A stretch of 64,000 nt of DNA. It comes from Botryosphaeria dothidea (Eukaryota > Ascomycota > Dothideomycetes > Botryosphaeriales > Botryosphaeriaceae). The stretch lies in contig WWBZ02000016.1 in assembly GCA_011503125.2 (NCBI GenBank), positions 3,348,001 through 3,412,000 of the forward strand. The letters are read 5' to 3'. Numbering within the stretch: position 1 is the stretch's first letter; each line of letters begins with the position of its first letter. A model generated the notes under the pieces. That model did no database searches. It was not told the origin of the DNA and saw only the letters and a list, made by a program, of their open reading frames with translations. The position numbers and the translations under genes are program-made. Positions 31,701 to 42,958 of the stretch are shown here, piece by piece.

Positions 31701-31996
31701 TCTACCGAGACATTGCGAGCACGCGGGCCGTTTGCCATCGCACTGCGGCGGAGACAGGCGTCAGCGTGCGGTGGGCAGAGAGGGGCGGCCTGGGGAAAGG
31801 CGGGTGGACCGACCTTGGTCTTCCGCCGTCGGCAAGGCAGGCATGCGACTATGGTGATGCGGCCCCTCTTCGCGTACGTCGGCTTGCTGGGCGGGGGGGG
31901 CGGTGGCAGCGGCGGCGGAGGGTCAGGAGGCGACAGATGGAAGGGCGGCTGGCTGCTGCCATAGGACGGTGGAAAGGGGAGAATTGGTCTGCTCAT
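28708..31996 (-). CDS. Zn2Cys6 transcription factor with fungal-specific regulatory domain
   Basis: Exons 31996-31814, 31742-31476, 31341-30530, 30356-30018 and 29626-28708; introns of 71, 134, 173 and 391 bp; 839 residues. A Pro-rich N-terminus precedes the binuclear cluster C52-x2-C55-x6-C62-x6-C69-x2-C72-x6-C79; intron 1 falls between the third and second cysteine pairs. A coiled-coil linker follows (LRENVEHLEREKSELESLLLTL, split by the usual heptads). The middle-homology region has AHVFWGSFVTDQ, TLGRLPLIPTNAITIDLP and LFRPFLKARF. The last intron is unusually long but joins PPHVISL to HMFYHAAVLLLF exactly as the family requires. The acceptor of intron 2 is the best of several and is not certain. 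The C-terminus is Ser-rich and disordered. Target genes are unknown, and it is too distant from the mycosporine island to be assumed its regulator. Confidence 0.85.
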
Positions 31997-32766
31997 GGCT
32001 GCGCAACAAGGACATTGAAAAGGCGTTGTGGTAAAGCGCGGCCCTCCAGATGCGCGCTGTGGTGGCAGAACCGAGAAACACAGCCGCGGCGTAGACTGGC
32101 GGCGGCGGGCTTGGGCGTGCCGCTACAGGCAGCAGCCGCGCGAGCAATAAAGGAGCGGACGCACAGGAAAGAAGCGCGAGCAGCCAGAGCAATTGTCACA
32201 TTGCGGTTGGAAGGTGATCGGTGGGTGGAAGCGGACTCGAGTCCGCCGCCCCGTTCCAAATCTGAGAGGACGAGAGATTCGGGCGGGCCAATCAGGTCGG
32301 CCCTGGCGCCGGAGGTCTTAGAGCCGCTCGCAGCAAGACGTCAGCAGCATCTCCACACGAGCTTGACGACCGCCATCGTCTCGAGTCCAAACGCCGGCTT
32401 CCTGCCCGAGACGAGCGACGCTAGGCCCTACGTCTGACGCGCTGCCTCCACGCGCGCGCAGGCCAGGCGGAAACAGAGGCGGAGCAAGCAGCAAGCAGCA
32501 AGCAGCAGCAGCGATCAGCCCGCCGCCGTCACAACAGCATCATTGCTCCCTGTCGCGCGCCGTCTGGACGCCGTCTGCTGCTGCGGGGTCCCTGGACGGT
32601 ATGTGCTGCCGACTCGCATCGACACGCGATCCTGCTCGGCGGCGGAGCGACCCCCGGGAGCTAAGCAGGGGTCAGCACTGCAACAGATGCCGAATGCCGC
32701 AGCCTTGAACGGGCGTGAACAGCCGCTTAGCACCGGCGCGAGCTGCAGGTCATGGGACGAGGAACA
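31997..32766. promoter_or_regulatory. Upstream region of the Zn2Cys6 gene
   Basis: 770 bp from the factor's start codon to a MITE insertion. It includes an AGCA/AGC-type microsatellite at about 32482-32512. No coding sequence is recognised; the long open frames on the plus strand (31385-32437) are Arg/Ala-rich shadows. Confidence 0.45.
32482..32512. repeat. Simple repeat (AGCAAGC/AGC)n
   Basis: Three copies of an AAGCAGC heptamer followed by AGC triplets, lying in the promoter of the Zn2Cys6 gene. Confidence 0.8.
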
Positions 32767-32768
32767 TA

Positions 32769-32983
32769 CAGAGCCGACGGTTAGCGCCAAATGCGGACAT
32801 CAGCCAGGACTGCCGAAGGGAGTTGAACCATTCATCCGAACAGCTTTGTTACCAGAAACGCAGAGCAGTTTTTGCGTCCGGACGAATGCCTCAGCTCCCC
32901 ACAGCAGTCCCAATCTGATATCTTTCTGACTCGTTTGTCGGGGCTCGCATTCGGCGCTGACCGTCGGCCGCAGCACCCCTCTG
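32769..32983. mobile_element. MITE copy A (TA-flanked, terminal inverted repeats)
   Basis: About 215 bp between TA dinucleotides (32767-32768 and 32984-32985). The right end reads, in reverse complement, CAGAGGGGTGCTGCGGCCGA, then CGGTCAGCG. The left end begins CAGAGCCGACGGTTAGCG, the same repeat with an 11-bp deletion (GGGGTGCTGCA lost). Inner inverted repeats of the type ATTCGTCCGGACG occur at about 32831-32840 and 32876-32888. It has no coding capacity. It is homologous to copies at 44643 and 49984. TA target duplication fits a non-autonomous Tc1/mariner-type element. It sits about 0.8 kb upstream of the Zn2Cys6 gene. Confidence 0.85.
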
Positions 32984-32985
32984 TA

Positions 32986-33662
32986 GCGTCGCCGCCGGAT
33001 CAATGAACGGCCCGGGCCGCCCACACATAAAACGCTCCTCAGCCTTGCATCCTCTTTTTCTCCTCAGATCAAAAGCCAACAGAGCCGCCACGACCACCGC
33101 TTTAACTCCTCCACAGCGGGCGTGTTGCCAGTCGCTTTCGAGCGGCATGGCTCTGGAGAGAAACCACTCCTGGATAGGAAGCTCTCTTCTCGTCGGGTCG
33201 TCTTAAGTGACGGCGATGGGCTGAGAGCGTCGATGATGGGAGACATGCCAACCTCAGATGCTGCTGCTTGCCGTGCGTGCTCCATTTCGCTCTTTGGGCC
33301 GATTCGCTGCCCCTGCAGACCGTGGCGTCATTGTCGTCATTACTCGCTCCGGGCCCCATGCCATCTGGGCCTGCTGTCGGCCGGTGGAATGTCTCGTGTC
33401 AATCACTTGCTGCACTCTTCGCTTTCAGAGCCGTGAAGACCGTACCTGAGCAAGAAATTCCCGTGTGTTATTCCCTATAATTATTGCCCAGAGCCCAGCT
33501 AGCCCAGGCCAGATTCCCCCGTGTGTTATGACTTCCGTCGTCTATGCGCTGATCGATGCCCCTTGCCCACCGGCAGCCCGTCTCGTGGTCAAGTCTCGGT
33601 TGGGATTGCACGAGCTCAATGCCAGTAAGCCACGCTCCTGAAGCTCCGCGATCCTCTCTACC
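32986..33662. other. Intergenic, no gene seen
   Basis: 677 bp between MITE copy A and the stop of the basic-protein gene. No recognisable feature. Confidence 0.45.
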
Positions 33663-34693
33663 TTACTGCTCATCGCTGTCGCTCTGATCCTGCTCGACAG
33701 GCGTGTCGGTAGTACCGCCCATTGCCTCTTCAAGCAGCTCGTCAGCATCGTCGCTGGTTAGGACCTCGTCCTCGTCCTGGGGGGCAGTGTGGACAGACCC
33801 GGATTCAGGTCCGGATTCCTTCTCGGCACGGGCGTTCTTAGGGTTCAAGGTAGATTCGCGCCACTGTAAAGCGGTCAGATGACTATGGAGGGTAGAGGAA
33901 CTATAGGAAACAGTTGCTTACCATCTTGCCCAAAGCCTTGCGCTGCTTCTTCTTCGGGATGTGGGTCACGTCGTCTTCATGGGCTCGGACTGAAATCCAG
34001 GTCAGCAACTCTTCTCTCCAGCAAGCCCTAAATGACAGCCACACTACCACCTACAGAACTTGTGCATGAGGCTGGTTGGATGCTCTATGATGCTCTTGCC
34101 CTCTCGGGCGGAAGAGATGCTCTTCTTCTCGATCTTCACGATGGGCGAGACGGGCTCATACTCGCGCTTCACGACACGGCGAGAAGGAGCCTTGCGGGCA
34201 ACACGAGAAGCGATGGCATAGGCGGCACTAGGACCATTCTTGGGCGGGCATCCAGGGCCACGCTTGGATGGACTTTTGAGAGGGCGGCCGGTGCCTCGCT
34301 TTGGCGGGACAGCGCTGGTCTTCGCGACGCGACCGGTCGCGGTGCGCTCCTGATCAGCGACGATGGCGTTGGAAGCCTGACGCGCTCTAGCGGGCGCGCC
34401 GGGCTTCCTGCCGCGAGCCTTAGTTGTAGCGGGAGTGCGGGTAACTGTGTCGGCAGCTGGGAAGGTGATCAAATCAGCATCTGCAAGCAGTTCGGATAGT
34501 GCCGATATACTGACAGCGCTTCTGGTTGGTACGTGTGTCTTGCGAGGCAAATCAGCATTTTCTGTCTAGGTGAGGTGGCGACGGCAGGTGCTGCAGACTG
34601 ACCCTTGTAGTCTATCTTCTCAAGATCGCGCAGCTCTAAAATGGCACGTCAATAATCGGATAGGCATAGCGGGTCATGATTGACCTTACTCAT
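33663..34693 (-). CDS. Basic protein with AT-hook-like motifs, unknown function
   Basis: Model: exons 34693-34690, 34635-34603, 34561-34055, 33989-33922 and 33863-33663; introns of 54, 41, 65 and 58 bp; 270 residues. Exon 1 is only four bases (ATG A) before a GTAAGG donor; exon 2 encodes MK-LRDLEKIDYK. The centre is rich in Lys/Arg/Pro with GRKPG, GTGRPLKS and GPGCPPKNG, the Arg-Gly/Gly-Arg-Pro cores of AT-hook motifs. A helical piece (FFRAHEDDVTHIPKKKQRKALGK, broken by an intron at its start) follows. The protein ends in an acidic tail (DEDEVLTSDDADELLEEA, EQDQSDSDEQ). Basic centre plus acidic tail suggests a nuclear, chromatin-associated protein. I do not recognise a named family. All five exons keep one frame, which supports the model; exons 1-2 are least certain. 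Confidence 0.68.
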
Positions 34694-35255
34694 GTTGGCG
34701 GAAGCTGGTGCTAAAGAAAGGTTCTGATGGTTGGTTTTGGAAAAGTGTGGAGTGGTTGACCAAGGAGGACTTTTGGACGAAAGATACGGCGACAGTGCAG
34801 ACTGCAAACGCGCCGGAAGAAAATCCCTCTCCCTCACACTTGAAAAGCTTGTGGGTTTCGGTGAGCTGTTCGAAAACATCTGCCGTGCAATCCTCGTTAG
34901 CAAGGCAAGGCCCGGCCCATCATCACTCGCCCTTACGCGAAGTTGAGCGTCACTTTACAACTCAATGCATTCACCGGGTAGGCACATGGCCTTGGCTCCT
35001 TTTGGAAAGTCCGAGCGCCATCGGCAAGTCTCGTCGACCTGCCTTCCTGCCTTTATGGAAGGAGCGGCAACTGAATCGCGCCTGAACTCGTACGCGATCC
35101 GCGAGCTCGTCGCCTTTGACCGATTCCTGTCCTTCATACCACGCAGGCATTGACTGGTCATAGAGCACATATCGATATCGTTTTTAGGCGTCTCCATCGC
35201 TCTTGTCTATCTTTTTCTAAACGCATACAAGGTTCCCATATCTCTCTCGATCCCA
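34694..35255. promoter_or_regulatory. Divergent promoter, basic protein and F-box-like genes
   Basis: 562 bp between two start codons on opposite strands. Open frames here on both strands show no family similarity. No distinct motif was seen. Confidence 0.45.
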
Positions 35256-36378
35256 ATGGACGAGTCGGCCACTTTGCAAGGTACTGAATGAAAGCTGGCC
35301 GCTATGCTTTCCCCTCAAGGTACCGCAAGGAAGCAATCCGCTCACGATATAACAAGAAAATGAACCACCTACGGCAGCTCTGGCGGAAGCTGCACCCCCA
35401 GAATACGCCGCAGAGGAGAGTCCCCCAACGTACGAAGCATCGATCCTCGACAATTGGCACCGCAGCCTCGACCACTTATCTCCACAAGCTCAGCGCACAA
35501 TCAGACGGACCAGAGTCGTACTCTGTCAAGCAAGGCTCAGCCTTCTACAGCTTCATCTCCGTCAACTCAACAACCGATGCAACGAGCTTGACCACCGACG
35601 CCGACGTCTCCAGGAGCAAGTCATTGATTACCGGGAGAGACTCCAAATACTACAGCAAGGGCCACCCACCTTCTTACACTGCAGCAGGAGCCTTCTAGGG
35701 TTCCCAAACGAGCTCACACGGCAAGTATTGCTGCATGCCTGTGGCCCCAACCTCCTGCGTCGCGACTGCGCAGACCTCCTCTTCCGACTCTCGCATAGCA
35801 CGTGGAGCCATCCGTCATCTCGTGGGCGAATTTCCGTCGTCGAACAGTTCATTCACGATGATCGATTCCGTCTGTACGAAGCGCAGGCACCGATCTGGTG
35901 CACAGAGCTCCACAAGTACGCCCAAGTCTGCCGCCTCTTCGACATCAGCCCTCGCCTACGAACGGATGTGGAATGGGTCGAGCGAAAATGGCTGCAGTCA
36001 GGCGGGTACGACCGGCACTTTCAACAACGCAGTTTCGCGAAATTCTTGGCCCATGACCCGGGTATTCCTTATTCGGAGACGAAGGGTATCATCCTGACAC
36101 TCTTTTCGCAGCTGGATGTACCTTTTTCAATACATTCCATGAAGAGACATGCGGATAGGTGGTGGGAATTAATCAGGCTCATGCCACGCCATGTTGAACG
36201 TGTGCAGCTGCGAAATATCAGGGGACCGTGTCATATATCGGGACCCAGCGGACTGGCAACGCTGATTGAGCGTTGGTTGTTGCAATATAGACCGCGGTGT
36301 CAAGTAGAGGTTGTGGATGTGTCGGATGACAGGCCAAGGTGCTCCCAGCAAGGTCCTACAGTAGAATTGTTGCGCTGA
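35256..36378 (+). CDS. F-box-like protein of unknown function
   Basis: Exons 35256-35280 and 35357-36378; intron 35281-35356 (76 bp; GTACTG donor, ACAAG acceptor); 348 residues. The N-terminus MDESATLQ-ENEPPT leads to an Ala/Glu/Pro-rich stretch. A strongly basic helical region follows (LRQLNNRCNELDHRRRRLQE). An F-box-like helix pair comes next (LLGFPNELTRQVLLHACG, then RRDCADLLFRLSHSTW). The C-terminal 150 residues (FAKFLAHDPGIPY, WWELIRLMPRHVERVQLRNI) look globular but unfamiliar. F-box proteins of this plan recruit substrates to SCF ubiquitin ligases; here that is only a hint. The upstream exon was needed because the main frame has a stop at 35350 and no good ATG before 35728. Confidence 0.65.
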
Positions 36379-36742
36379 ACATAAACCAAGCACGGCTTCG
36401 TCGGCAGAGAACAAAGTCTGAGCTTACATTTATACAAGAATGCAGGCTGTTTTAACTCTACTTGCTTGCAGTCTGAATTCCTTCCTTACCGTATTGTCGG
36501 AGATCGCAGCAATATGTGTGCCTCATCCCAAAAAATATAAACAAATCCGTCATGCACATACACATGTATGCTGACGTCGCCGATACGTATGGAAAGCAGC
36601 TTATGACGGCACTGCTCCACTCCGTAACATGCTCTCATCAGCATCACCAGATGCCACTAGAAAGACTAGATCACGAGGTCCAACAGCAACGTTCTACCAG
36701 ATACCATGATCACACTTTCGAACCCACCAGACATCACTATTC
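36379..36742. other. Convergent intergenic spacer
   Basis: 364 bp between the stops of the F-box-like gene (plus) and the NatB subunit gene (minus). Nothing recognised. Confidence 0.5.
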
Positions 36743-39742
36743 TTACGCCAATTTAACCTTCAACACCCCATCCAATGCCTCCGTTAGTCCTTGAACCAGG
36801 AACCCTGCTATGTTCCTGACCCAGGTGCTCTTACTGTGGCCCAGCACCTGCACGACCATGTCCCCAGTCTTTCCCATCCTAGCAGCCTCTGCCACAGCTT
36901 CAACACCTTTATCCGCAAGCCTATTTGTCCAGTCCAGCGCTGGCTGACGAATGGCATCCTTGAAGACATCCTGGGCAACAGCCCGAAGGGCGCCGACCTC
37001 CTTAATTGGGATCGCCTGCCACCACTTCTGCGTCTTGTTTTTTGCGAGGCGGGTGGCCGCGTCGCAGAGACGAACGGTTGCTTGGAGTAGTTCGGCGAGA
37101 AGGAGCAGAGATTGCACATCAGTCTGCAGCGGAAATAGCCTTTTGTCTTTATCCTGCTCTCCAATAGACAGCGTCTTAAGTGCGTTGATCAGTCCTTCCT
37201 GCTCGAACTGGGTCTGTGACTCCGTTAGTGCAGACAGCCAGGTCTGCAGATCGGATATAGACGCGGAGATGTCGGTGACGTCGGCGCTTGTGAGGGTCTT
37301 GCGGGCAAGGGCGCGCAGTTTGACCCAGCCGGGAATGATGGCCTGTTCCGCAGCTGTGAGCTCGGCAAGATCCTTGTCGGATGGGCTGTTGGCGATCTTC
37401 TCAATATTATCGACAGTGATGCGATGCGGGCTATCCGGGGAGGCGATGACGCTGCAGGTGTCGTCGATGAGCATGAATAGGGCCAGCCAGTACTTGCCAG
37501 GCGGCGGGCCAGAAGAAAGAAGCTGCTCAAAGCGCGGAGCAGAGGAGTGCTCATAGTTCCACATGCGCTTAAGGTCGCGGTTGTCAACGAGGCTATCCAA
37601 GTCGTCATCTAGAGCAAGCTATTAACATCTCAGTGTATCCAATTCGGGCTTAGACTTGAAAATTGCCGATGGCGCCTGGTTTCGCGCTTGAGTTGCTTCA
37701 GATACGTACCTAGCACTTCGCGGAACATCTCATCCATCACTTCGCCCCGGATACGGAGAATTCTACGCCTTTCTATAACCCACATCTTCCTGCTTAGGCT
37801 TTTGGTCAAATTCTTCTTTAGCTCATGAATCTCCAGCAACCTGTCATACTGCAAGGCATCGATTTCGGCACCGAGAAAAGCCTGGACAGTATGTAAAATC
37901 TTGTCTGCTGTCTGCAGGCCTCTGTCAAGCAGCGTCAAAGGATCCATATTGGGTCGGCCGCTTTGCTGCGAGCCGTAGTAGAAGGGATGATTAATGGATA
38001 TCCGCGTGAATATGTGGTGGCTCAGTGTCTCCATTAAGACTTCTTTGATTCGGAGTCCGGACCACGTTTCCATAGCTGAACTGAAATTACCCAGAAAGTC
38101 AGCTAGTCGAGCTTGAAGAAGTCCCGCCTTGCGACTGTCGGTAGCATGAGACAAAAGCTCCTGCATAACGACCTCAGCCTGAACCAAGTACTGCTGTGAT
38201 GAATCGAGGTAGAAGAGCTTCACAAGCGCCATGATCGCGAGAGCACACGCGTCTTCGGAGGTTGCGACGTCCTTAGCCCGCGCGAGTTCATGAACACGAA
38301 GTGCCGCGACAACAAAATCCTCCAGCTGCTCTTTGGATGCCTTCGGCCTTTTGGATATTGATAGCTGATATTTCAGTTTTAGCACGTTGGCCTTGGTCCG
38401 GAGCGCGTACGCTTGTTGCTTCGGAGTTCCCTCGACGATGGCTTTCTCCTGATCTCTGGCCAAATCCTGGCACCAATCGAGGAATTTTGACAGACGGTCT
38501 TCTCCCAGCCTCTCAACATAAGGTGATATATCTTCGAAGCAGCACTGCTCCTTCGCAAATACCAAAACGTAGGCAGCGCAATTCTTGAAGAGCTCATCGT
38601 CTCTCGATGTAGTTGAAGCCTTCGGCAACAGCCGAGCACGGAGATTCTCATCGGCGTACTTTTCATGAATTGTCTCGAAGGTCTTGCTTGCATCTTCCAT
38701 TCGCCCGGTATCGGACGCCCTTTTCGCCGTCAGCAACCTGAGACGTCTGGCAATGTAAGCGTGGCCGGCAACAAAACTTACATTTGACGTGTCAACTCGC
38801 GATATGAGAGATGGAGCGATCTCCAAGGGGCATAGTCGTGGGGCCATAGAGAATAAGAGCCCTTTGCCGCTTCGTCCGGAATGTCAGTTTGCTCGAGAGC
38901 CGCAACGCAGAAGTCCCAGAGCTCTTGCCACATGCCCGCTTCTTCTAAAACATCCAGCTTAGTCCGAACAAAGCCAAAGTCACAAAGAACAAGCGGTGAG
39001 AAGATTCCGATAACTGGGTGGCTGAGGATCTCCAAGATTTCATTGAGCATTCCCTGCTTGCGGTAGATTTGCAGCACAAGGCGGAGCTCGCGGCGGGTCG
39101 TTACCGCATCGACCGTCTTCTCGCCTTTCATAGCTTTTGCAACGGCTATTGAAAGTGCTTTGGAAGCAAACATGCACATGAATTTGGCGTTCCTCTCGTC
39201 CTTGCCGTCGAGCGTGTCTGCGGCCAGCTGCTGAACGGCAGGAAGAGCGAAGACGTACTGCTCATCCTTGGGGTACTTGTTCTTCAGCGTGACCATGGCC
39301 TGCATAATTCTGTCAGCAGGCTGCATGACGGGCGGACCCTGCATCTCAACCATACCACTTGAGCGTCCTGCCAGTCATCCATGGAGGCTGCGCTCTCGAA
39401 CCATGTGACCAGCACGTTTCCATCGTTTGTCGCCTTGAAGGCATTCTGCCAGAGAGCCTTTCTTTTGTCAGCGGTGCTTGCTCGCTCTCCTAGGCGGAAA
39501 TAGATGGCTCTGAGGAGATCCGGGTCGGTGATGGCAGGTGTGCACTCGCACAGAGCACCCAGCTGTTGGAAAGCCTCGTCATCACGGCCGAATTTGAGAT
39601 GGACAGCGGCCTTCCAGTAGAGCAAGTACGGATCTTTGGGCCGCTTCTGCAGCTTTTTCTCGCATTCCTTGAGAGCTTGCTTGATGTTGGAGCCCGAGAA
39701 CAGGACTTTTTCGTTGATGGATTTTACGCTGAGGGAGGCCAT
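36743..39742 (-). CDS. MDM20: N-terminal acetyltransferase B auxiliary subunit (Mdm20/NAA25)
   Basis: Exons 39742-39356, 39299-38782, 38719-37710 and 37608-36743; introns of 56, 62 and 101 bp; 926 residues. TPR-like helical repeats start at about residue 15 (ALKECEKKLQKRPKDPYLLYWKA, an opening characteristic of the family, given here without its flanks). The repeats continue through DPDLLRAIYFRLGERA and ALWQNAFKATND. A central helical solenoid (WCQDLARDQEKAIVEG, ALRVHELARAKDV) and a C-terminal helical domain follow. The subunit anchors the catalytic Nat3/NAA20 to the ribosome so that Met-Asp/Glu/Asn/Gln N-termini are acetylated; in fungi this supports actin cables and tropomyosin function. 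Each exon junction keeps the frame. The ATG at 39742 is chosen as the start of MASLSVKSINEK; upstream codons look non-coding. Confidence 0.88.
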
Positions 39743-42574
39743 AATTGGTAGTGTGCGACGCACGGTGGCATCAGCGGAAAGCGAACAAGGTTGCAGTGCG
39801 CTGTCTCGGAGCTCGATGCCGCCCGCTGCGCCCGCCGTGGCTGAACTGGCTCCTCGGGGTACAGGCGGAGGCGGGAAGTGGTTGTGAAGTCTTGGCGAAG
39901 ATGACGATGCGGTTAGCCGTGTTTGCGACGAGAAAATCGCGTTAATGCGACCTAATCCTCGGGAGGTGGAGCACGCATGCCTGGTCGGGCCACAACTACT
40001 TTGTTCCAACGTCAACCCATGGCGCTATCTGGGAGCTTGCCGTCTATGCACACTATCCGCCAGCAGTTGCGGGCTGTCCGCTTCTCTTGCTCGCACGCTG
40101 GACATGTGATTTACGCCTGCGCAAGCATCCCTGCTCCGACCGCTGCGCCGCCATGACCGCCTCATTTTCGGCCAAAAATCGTGGACATATCCGACAGCAA
40201 AAGCATCCATGCCCCAAGCACTCATTCTTGTCAAGAGATCCCCGGGCGCTTCTCGGCACCTCCTCCCCCTTGCGCTATGCGCAGGAGCTGGAACGGCCCA
40301 TTGTCGCGTTTACGCTCACCGGCAGCAGCCACGACACAATGCATACCCTGCCTGCCAACCTTATTCTGCCTTGTCTGCGCGCCGATGGCCCTGATATTTC
40401 GTGATTCCCTGCTCAATACACTATAATACAGCCGTGAACTTGCTTTCACCAGATGGATTTGCCTTCCTTGCGCTTCGCTTCTTTCCGTGCTTCCATCTAC
40501 AGCGAAGACGACCGTGTCAGCTCGAGGACGGCAAAGAAAGGGTGGACCGTCACGGCGGGACCAATTACGTACCCACTGCTTCTTGCAGTCACGGTAGGTC
40601 CTGGCAGCACGATTGTTAGCGAAACGTACGAGGGGTGACTCTGCGGAGGGGCAGGGAACGTGTGGCGGCTAGAAGCGCGGCGAGAGCGCTCTCGCCCTGG
40701 GGACGCACGTACTGGAAATAGTCGGCGCACAGGTCTTTGTCACCGCCGTTGCGGTGGAGACATCGCAAGCTCCTAGAGGCAGCCTCTTGGCACGGATCAA
40801 AGTACTGGCTGTACTGCTTGCTGCAGGCGTGTCAGAGCGTCAGCATGATCACCGCAATGGCGCACAGAGGGGCGGGCCGGGCAGTTGGCAGGGTATTGGG
40901 AACAGCTCACCCGTCAAATGTGGCGGCGGCGCTGTCAGTCCAGGGCGACTCGGCCTTACCGTCACCAGACATGTGGACGCGTGCGGGAGCTGGTAGATGT
41001 GCGGGGGTAAAAGGCCCTTGGGCGAGAGTGCGGCGCAATGGAGAGGCGGAGAATGAGCGAAGAGGCTCGTGCTGGGCCGCGGAGATAGCTGGTAGCCCCG
41101 TCCATTGCCGGCGATCAGCCGAGCCACTAGGCCCAAAAAGGTTTGCGAATGCGTAACCCGCTGGTATGCGCCAATGGCAGCCGCAGGCCTCACCCTCGAC
41201 ACGCCGTAATGGGCTGCGTCAGCGCGTATTGAAGGCTCAGACAGTCAATTGCTGGCGCGCAAGGACGCGGGTGCGTGCGCAGCAAGAGATCCTGGGCGCG
41301 GCGTGCCTGCCTGCACCTGCGCTGCTCGACAGATTGATCGCCTCCCCGTCAATTGGATGCTCACTAACCCTCCAGATCCGCATGGCCACGGCTTAGCGAG
41401 CCAGCTCGCCGGGCAGCAGTGAGGCAGGGGAACCTCATCTCTGCCTCGTCGCCCTGCGTTGCGCATCGGCGGTCAACACGCCTTGCCACGACTCTCGTTG
41501 ATAACACTTCGCCGGGAACCCTGCTGACGCTCTTGTCCGCCCGGGGCTGCAGCCGACGCCGGCGGTGCAGAGCACTCGTCCAGGGGAGCATGGCTGGTAG
41601 ATACTCACGTAGCACGGCAGCGCAAAGCGCGGACTGAAGATAGATCATTGTGGCAGCAAAGGTGCAGCTGCAGCGGCGCCGGCTAAGTAGGAGTACAGTA
41701 TACACACCCGTTCGCAGATGCGATCTCATCCGCGTTGGGGCCATCCTGGCGCTGGCACCGCCGTTTTCATGTCAATCCACGCGTTCCCGATTTTGGAATG
41801 CGAATCCCGCGCGCGCTCGTCCCAGCCTCGCGTTGCTTCCAACGGTCTTCCATGCCGTCACGGTCCTAGCCCTCCACACTTCTCTGACGCACCTCCACTT
41901 TTGCGCAGCACGGCCGCATCATAATGACCCGTACCGACAGCTCTTCTGCGCGTGTGTCCTTTGGCCAGGCCACGCCTGAGCGACAGCTTGCATTTCCCAT
42001 TGCGAGCACGCGCTGCGGTGCGGTGTGTCGCCGCGTTTCCGTGACTAACAGGACCGCGGCGTCGGTGCTGCAGGTGGATTCGCAATGCTTGATCGAGTCT
42101 GTCGTCGCTAGTGCCTGACGATGTGCTGCGAGGGTTGCGAAGTCGGCCTTCCTGGAAGAGAAGTCAATTCCCTCGCAGGGAGATCGTCTGTCCGGTCCAG
42201 GCGTTCGGTACCAGCAGCCATGAGTGCACTCAGGAAATCCGCACCACGGAAGCTATAGTGATCATGCCCAATGGCTGCGACAAGCCGGTCCGACGCCCGC
42301 GATAAGGTACCTCGAGATAAAGCACATGCCAACACGTCGTGGCAGCACCGCGATACACCGGGAGTCTACGAAAACTGCTCCACATTTCGCTTGCGAAGAT
42401 AGTGCTCCTTTCCAGTCAAGCGCCCGTGGCTGGTGTGAATGGTGACTGGCAAGGGAGTCTGCTGAGTCGCGCCCGTGGACCAGCCGTCAGAATCCGTGCT
42501 TCGTACAGTTTCGCATGATCCGGGGTCGATGCTCGACCAAATCTGGCGCCTCATCAGAAGGGCCTTCTCAAAGA

Positions 42575-42580
42575 TATAAA
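42575..42580 (+). promoter_or_regulatory. TATA box of the 2OG oxygenase-like gene
   Basis: TATAAA in AAGATATAAAGACACC, some 220 bp before the proposed 5'-UTR intron and 379 bp before the ATG. It is the clearest TATA box seen in the intergenic regions. Genes with a strong TATA box are often inducible. Confidence 0.5.
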
Positions 42581-42801
42581 GACACCGAATCGTCCTCCAT
42601 CTAGTGCCCATCAGTATCATACTTCATTCAAGAGCTTCGACCAAGTCTCTTCTCGAGCATCACTGCCTTACCACTCAGGCCTGCGCCTTCCACCTCTTCC
42701 AAGTCTTGGCTATTGCTCTTGCTCCCACGATAGGTGATCCGTTATCACCACATCAATCACAGGAACTCTCAGTACCTCCTGCCATCGTCACAACCCCTAT
42801 C

Positions 42802-42937
42802 GTGAGTGTCCCAACAACTTACCGCCTTTTAAACCCCGACCTCATCAACGCACCCCCCCCCCCGTGTTCTCCCTCTTGATCCGCCTATCAGCGGATTGCT
42901 ATCATCCCTTATCGCCAGGCCAAGACTAATTTTTCAG
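42802..42937 (+). other. Probable 5'-UTR intron of the 2OG oxygenase-like gene
   Basis: A GTGAGT donor at 42802 and a GACTAAT branch point directly before TTTTCAG ending at 42937 form a textbook fungal intron, 22 bp before the ATG at 42959. It includes a C10-11 run at about 42853-42863. Confidence 0.65.
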
Positions 42938-42958
42938 ATCAAAGAAAACTCTTTCAAA

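Larger units (their letters stand above)
39743..42958. promoter_or_regulatory. 3.2-kb gene-free gap, divergent promoter region
   Basis: Between the start codons of the NatB subunit (minus) and the 2OG oxygenase-like gene (plus). The open frames (at most about 140 codons, e.g. 40737-41156 plus, 41364-41744 minus) overlap each other on both strands and show no family features, so none is called. No tRNA was found. Towards the right end lie a TATA box (42575-42580) and a 5'-UTR intron (42802-42937). The rest is unexplained. Confidence 0.5.

Noticed and set aside
28708..31996. Zn2Cys6 factor as pathway regulator of the mycosporine island
   Set aside because: It lies about 17 kb from the island with several housekeeping genes between; nothing in the sequence links them.
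31385..32437. 350-codon plus-strand open frame
   Set aside because: Overlaps Zn2Cys6 exons 1-2 in antisense and is dominated by Arg/Ala; the minus strand carries the six-cysteine cluster.
40737..41744. Several open frames of 100-140 codons in the 3.2-kb gap
   Set aside because: They overlap on both strands, lack motifs and have compositions expected of GC-rich noncoding DNA.
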